43,909 nt of DNA from an uncultured Lachnospiraceae bacterium. GTDB taxonomy: Bacteria; Bacillota; Clostridia; Lachnospirales; Lachnospiraceae. The position numbers were made by a program, and so were the translations under genes. Where the stretch lies: NCBI GenBank assembly GCA_947577185.1, contig CANPUE010000018.1, positions 1 through 43,909 of the forward strand, written 5' to 3'. Of the stretch, positions 41,235 to 43,909 are shown piece after piece (the first letter of the stretch is position 1; every line of letters begins with the position of its first letter). The notes beneath the pieces are model-generated. The model searched no databases, had not been told where the DNA came from, and worked only from the letters and a program-made list of their open reading frames with translations.

Positions 41235-43909
41235 ATGATCTATCTTTTGCACATCTCAGATTTACACCTCGTGGTGAATCCTTTATGGAATAATATGAAA
41301 AATGCAATTTTGGATTCGGTCAGGGAGAAACTGCAAAGTGTGCCAATAGGGAAAAAACTGTTGGTGGTCACAGGAGACTTTCGCAATTTTTCTGATCATA
41401 CCTATCATCAGGCGGAATCGTTTCTTGAGGAATTGTATAGAGCAATGGATATCGACCCGGAGAGAGATGTTTTTGTGGTTCCCGGAAATCATGATGTTGA
41501 TTGGGAGTCCGCTTTAGACAGTGACAGGCAAGATTGCATCGCCTCTGTCCAGCTTCATTTAGACAGGATTCCTAAGCGGATCGAAAAATTGCTTTCTTAT
41601 TATGAAAGTTATCTTGCGTTTGTGCAGGAGAGCGGCGTTTATCCGGCGGACGGAGACCCGCGTCTTCCGGTTCGCGTCCATGTGCGGAACTGGAGGGATC
41701 AATTAAACATTCTCCATCTGAATACGACGCTGACAGCAGAGGGCGGATCGAAAGCAGATCAGATAGTCGATACAGTTACGGTTACGTCTGATGAGATCAG
41801 AGAAAAGCTGCGTCAAAGCGCTCTGCCCTGCATTGCCATAGGACATAACAGTTTTTTTGATCTGCATGAAACGCAGCGAAAAATCCTGGAAGGAACGTTT
41901 CTGCGGGAAAATATAAGCGCTTATCTGTGCGGCGACAGGCATAAAAAGGAGTCGGATCGGGAACAAAAGAAAATTACATTGAATGACGGCGTCTCCCCGG
42001 TATGTATTCCGAACATTGTCTCCTACCGGAGTTCTGCTGATGAGGCCGATACCTATTCGGATTTCGGAATGATCTGGCATGTATGGGATGAGACAACGGG
42101 GCGTGTCCGGCTTGCCTATCAGCGTTGGGATATCCGGAATCAGGGAGAACTGCAATCAGACGGAGAAGATACGTATTCTTTCCGTGCGCCTTCTGAAACA
42201 AGAGACAAAACACCTGTTAAAAAAGCGGAGGACAATGCGGACGCTTTCTGGTACCGCAATGATGTATTGCTGGAAAAAAGCCGGATGGAGATGAAAGCAT
42301 CTGATATTCGTAATTTTCTGTTAGGAGGCCGCTGTAAATGGAACCTTGCTTTTGCTGACCGGATCGTACATCGTAATATTGTAGATGAGCTGCATCAACA
42401 TGCGCTGACGGGTGGCGTTTTTGTATTGACCGGGCCCGGCGGGGAAGGAAAATCTACGATATTGATGCAGGTATGCGCACAACTGGTGAAGGATGGCAGG
42501 CCTGTTTTTTATCATAGAGAAAAAGAAGCGCCTAAATTACCGGAAAACGTTCCGGATGGCGCGGTCTTCATTTTGGATAACCCGGCGGACCAATATTCGT
42601 TCAGGAAATTTCTGAATTGTGTGATGGAAAATGAGTATACGCTCATTTTAGGTGCGCGTGAGAATGAGTGGAAGTTGTTGAAGGAAAAACTTGAAATTTC
42701 CGGCCGTGACATCTGGGAGGTTCCTATGCAGAACCTGACACCGAAAGAGGCGTGGGGGTTTGCCGACTGTGTTTATGACAATTTGCGCCAGTCCAGAGAA
42801 CGGAAAGAAATCAAAGAAATGTTTCTGAATAATTCCTATGGATTTTTATATGCGGCTATGTTAATGGCAGTAAAGGAAAAAAATTCTCTGGAAGAAATTG
42901 CAAAGGGAATTGTTTCGAATCTTTCACGACGTTCCCCGGGAGGCCTGCATGTGCTGGCGTATGTTGTGTTTGCGGAGCATTGCAAGGTGAAATTTTCCTA
43001 TGAGTTATATAAGCAGGTCTGTAAGGAGCAGGGAATTTCGCTGCAGGAGGCTAACTGGGCATTGAGCCGTGAGGTGGCAAAAAACGGAGACAGATATCAG
43101 ACACGGCACGATGAAATTTCCAGACTCTTTTACCGGGAACTTTTTTCTGACAGCGGGTTGTTAGCCGATGAAGAAGACCGGATTCTGACGGTTTTGATGG
43201 AATTTTACCTGACCCGTTACCGTCTTGCGTATAACCGTCACAGAGATTATATTTGGAGCGCGGTCATGAAATTATGCAGAGAACTGTACCGGACAGATCT
43301 CAAAACACGGCAATATTTAATTGACCGGATTCTGGATGAGGTCAAATCACCGTTTCCGAAAGAATTTAAGCAGCTGCCCTTTCACATTAACAGTGAGGAG
43401 ACGCTTTTGGTGTTTTACTGTCGGTGTTTTGACCGGGAATATTTTATTCATGATTTTCTGTGGAACTGGTGCCATATCCTGTTAAAGAATGGAGCTTCCT
43501 GGACGGTTGATGAGGCATATTCTCCCGCATGGATCTATCGGGAAGCCTGTGTCGGGCATAATGTGCATCACAATGTATGGCAGGAATGGGCGCAGCTTGA
43601 AGCGCAGCAAAGCAACGCCGGCGATTATGGGATTGAGAACAGTGCGAGGTGGATTTACAGAGAGGCCTATATCCGACATAAAATCAATAGCGGTATGTGG
43701 CATGCGTGGGCACAGCTTGAGAAGGAAGAGGGAAATATAGGAGATTATGAATGTGAAAACAGTGCAAGATGGATCTATCGGAAAGCTTGTATCTGTCATA
43801 GTGCAGACAGTAGTGTATGGCATGCGTGGGCACAGCTTGAGAAGGAAGAGGGAGATATAGGAGATTATGAATGTGAAAACAGTGCAAGATGGATCTGCCA
43901 TGAGGCCTG
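41235..43909 (+). CDS. Metallophosphoesterase-NTPase-repeat protein, STAND/NLR-like (3' end outside window)
   Basis: The reading frame is open from ATG 41235 (AAAGGAG seven bases upstream) to the window edge: 891 complete codons, no stop. Residues 1 to about 260 form a calcineurin-like metallophosphoesterase with D9/H11 (HISDLH), D48 (TGDF), N85/H86 (PGNHD), H204 (IGHNSF) and D234-R-H236 (CGDRH). Residues about 370-560 hold a P-loop NTPase with Walker A at G400-T408 (GPGGEGKST) and Walker B ending at D448 (VFILDN). Helical sequence follows, then 40-residue repeats from about residue 765 (WHAWAQLEKEEG, SARWIYREA). This is effector-NTPase-sensor architecture, as in bacterial STAND/Avs and NACHT-type defence proteins. 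A defence role is inferred; no phage test or neighbour proves it. Confidence 0.88.
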   Translation, partial: MIYLLHISDLHLVVNPLWNNMKNAILDSVREKLQSVPIGKKLLVVTGDFRNFSDHTYHQAESFLEELYRAMDIDPERDVFVVPGNHDVDWESALDSDRQDCIASVQLHLDRIPKRIEKLLSYYESYLAFVQESGVYPADGDPRLPVRVHVRNWRDQLNILHLNTTLTAEGGSKADQIVDTVTVTSDEIREKLRQSALPCIAIGHNSFFDLHETQRKILEGTFLRENISAYLCGDRHKKESDREQKKITLNDGVSPVCIPNIVSYRSSADEADTYSDFGMIWHVWDETTGRVRLAYQRWDIRNQGELQSDGEDTYSFRAPSETRDKTPVKKAEDNADAFWYRNDVLLEKSRMEMKASDIRNFLLGGRCKWNLAFADRIVHRNIVDELHQHALTGGVFVLTGPGGEGKSTILMQVCAQLVKDGRPVFYHREKEAPKLPENVPDGAVFILDNPADQYSFRKFLNCVMENEYTLILGARENEWKLLKEKLEISGRDIWEVPMQNLTPKEAWGFADCVYDNLRQSRERKEIKEMFLNNSYGFLYAAMLMAVKEKNSLEEIAKGIVSNLSRRSPGGLHVLAYVVFAEHCKVKFSYELYKQVCKEQGISLQEANWALSREVAKNGDRYQTRHDEISRLFYRELFSDSGLLADEEDRILTVLMEFYLTRYRLAYNRHRDYIWSAVMKLCRELYRTDLKTRQYLIDRILDEVKSPFPKEFKQLPFHINSEETLLVFYCRCFDREYFIHDFLWNWCHILLKNGASWTVDEAYSPAWIYREACVGHNVHHNVWQEWAQLEAQQSNAGDYGIENSARWIYREAYIRHKINSGMWHAWAQLEKEEGNIGDYECENSARWIYRKACICHSADSSVWHAWAQLEKEEGDIGDYECENSARWICHEA
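43527..43909 (+). repeat. 120-bp near-identical tandem repeats in the sensor region
   Basis: Four units begin at 43527, 43641, 43761 and 43881, the last three with exact 120-bp spacing. Bases 43698-43776 and 43818-43896 match at 78 of 79 positions. Each unit encodes 40 residues with TPR-like spacing (W-x-x-W-A-x-L-E, then ARWIYREA). The array continues beyond the window. Confidence 0.85.

Noticed and set aside
43527..43909. Direct repeats that could suggest a CRISPR array or satellite
   Set aside because: The 120-bp period is in frame within one open reading frame and gives TPR-like protein repeats; there are no spacers of CRISPR type.

Overview
The window looks like chromosomal DNA of a gut-type Lachnospiraceae (Clostridia). 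This rests on moderate GC, strong AGGAGG ribosome-binding sites, some TTG/GTG starts, lipoprotein signal peptides of low-GC Gram-positive type, BceA/FtsX-type ABC modules and a clostridial sugar-catabolism layout. The genus cannot be fixed by reading alone. No rRNA, tRNA, CRISPR array, transposase or integrase was seen.

Left part (1-15730) is a series of small stress and accessory units. It opens with the 3' end of a sensor histidine kinase, followed by two tandem ABC-ATPase plus FtsX-permease modules (493-7114); the second has its own terminator, operator-like inverted repeat and start region. Next come an ABM-domain monooxygenase-like gene and an orphan BceA-like ATPase with no permease. 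A minus-strand operon follows: a chemoreceptor overlapped by a covalent-flavin (FMN-binding) lipoprotein, then a GNAT acetyltransferase. After this lie an aminoglycoside nucleotidyltransferase-like gene, a Ham1/RdgB-like pyrophosphatase, a DUF3788-like gene and a MATE exporter.

Middle part (15673-38938) is a deoxysugar/pentose utilisation locus. A minus-strand operon (AraC regulator, lipoprotein, GH127 beta-L-arabinofuranosidase) diverges from L-fucose isomerase (fucI). Then come a sugar-binding lipoprotein paired with a second chemoreceptor, a LacI-family regulator, an FGGY kinase, a zinc alcohol dehydrogenase, an aldo/keto reductase, a class II ketose-bisphosphate aldolase, a ribose-type ABC importer (permease, double ATPase, permease, binding protein), fucose mutarotase (fucU), an unknown helical protein, and a second (rhamnulokinase/fuculokinase-like) kinase. 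Two LacI-type palindromes, before the first kinase and before the aldolase/ABC operon, suggest a single LacI regulon. Together these genes cover sensing, uptake, anomer conversion, isomerisation, phosphorylation, aldol cleavage and aldehyde reduction. A ParA-type ATPase with a small overlapping lysine/alanine-rich partner closes the locus.

Right part (39035-43909) holds two acetyltransferases, endonuclease III (nth), and a large open reading frame running off the window edge. This last gene encodes an N-terminal metallophosphoesterase, a P-loop NTPase and an array of 40-residue repeats nearly identical at DNA level. That is the architecture of a STAND/NLR-like immune or conflict protein, and it is the best candidate here for an undescribed system. 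Other leads are the ParA/partner pair, the chemoreceptor-flavolipoprotein pair, the binding-protein-chemoreceptor pair, and a 34-bp palindromic element present twice.
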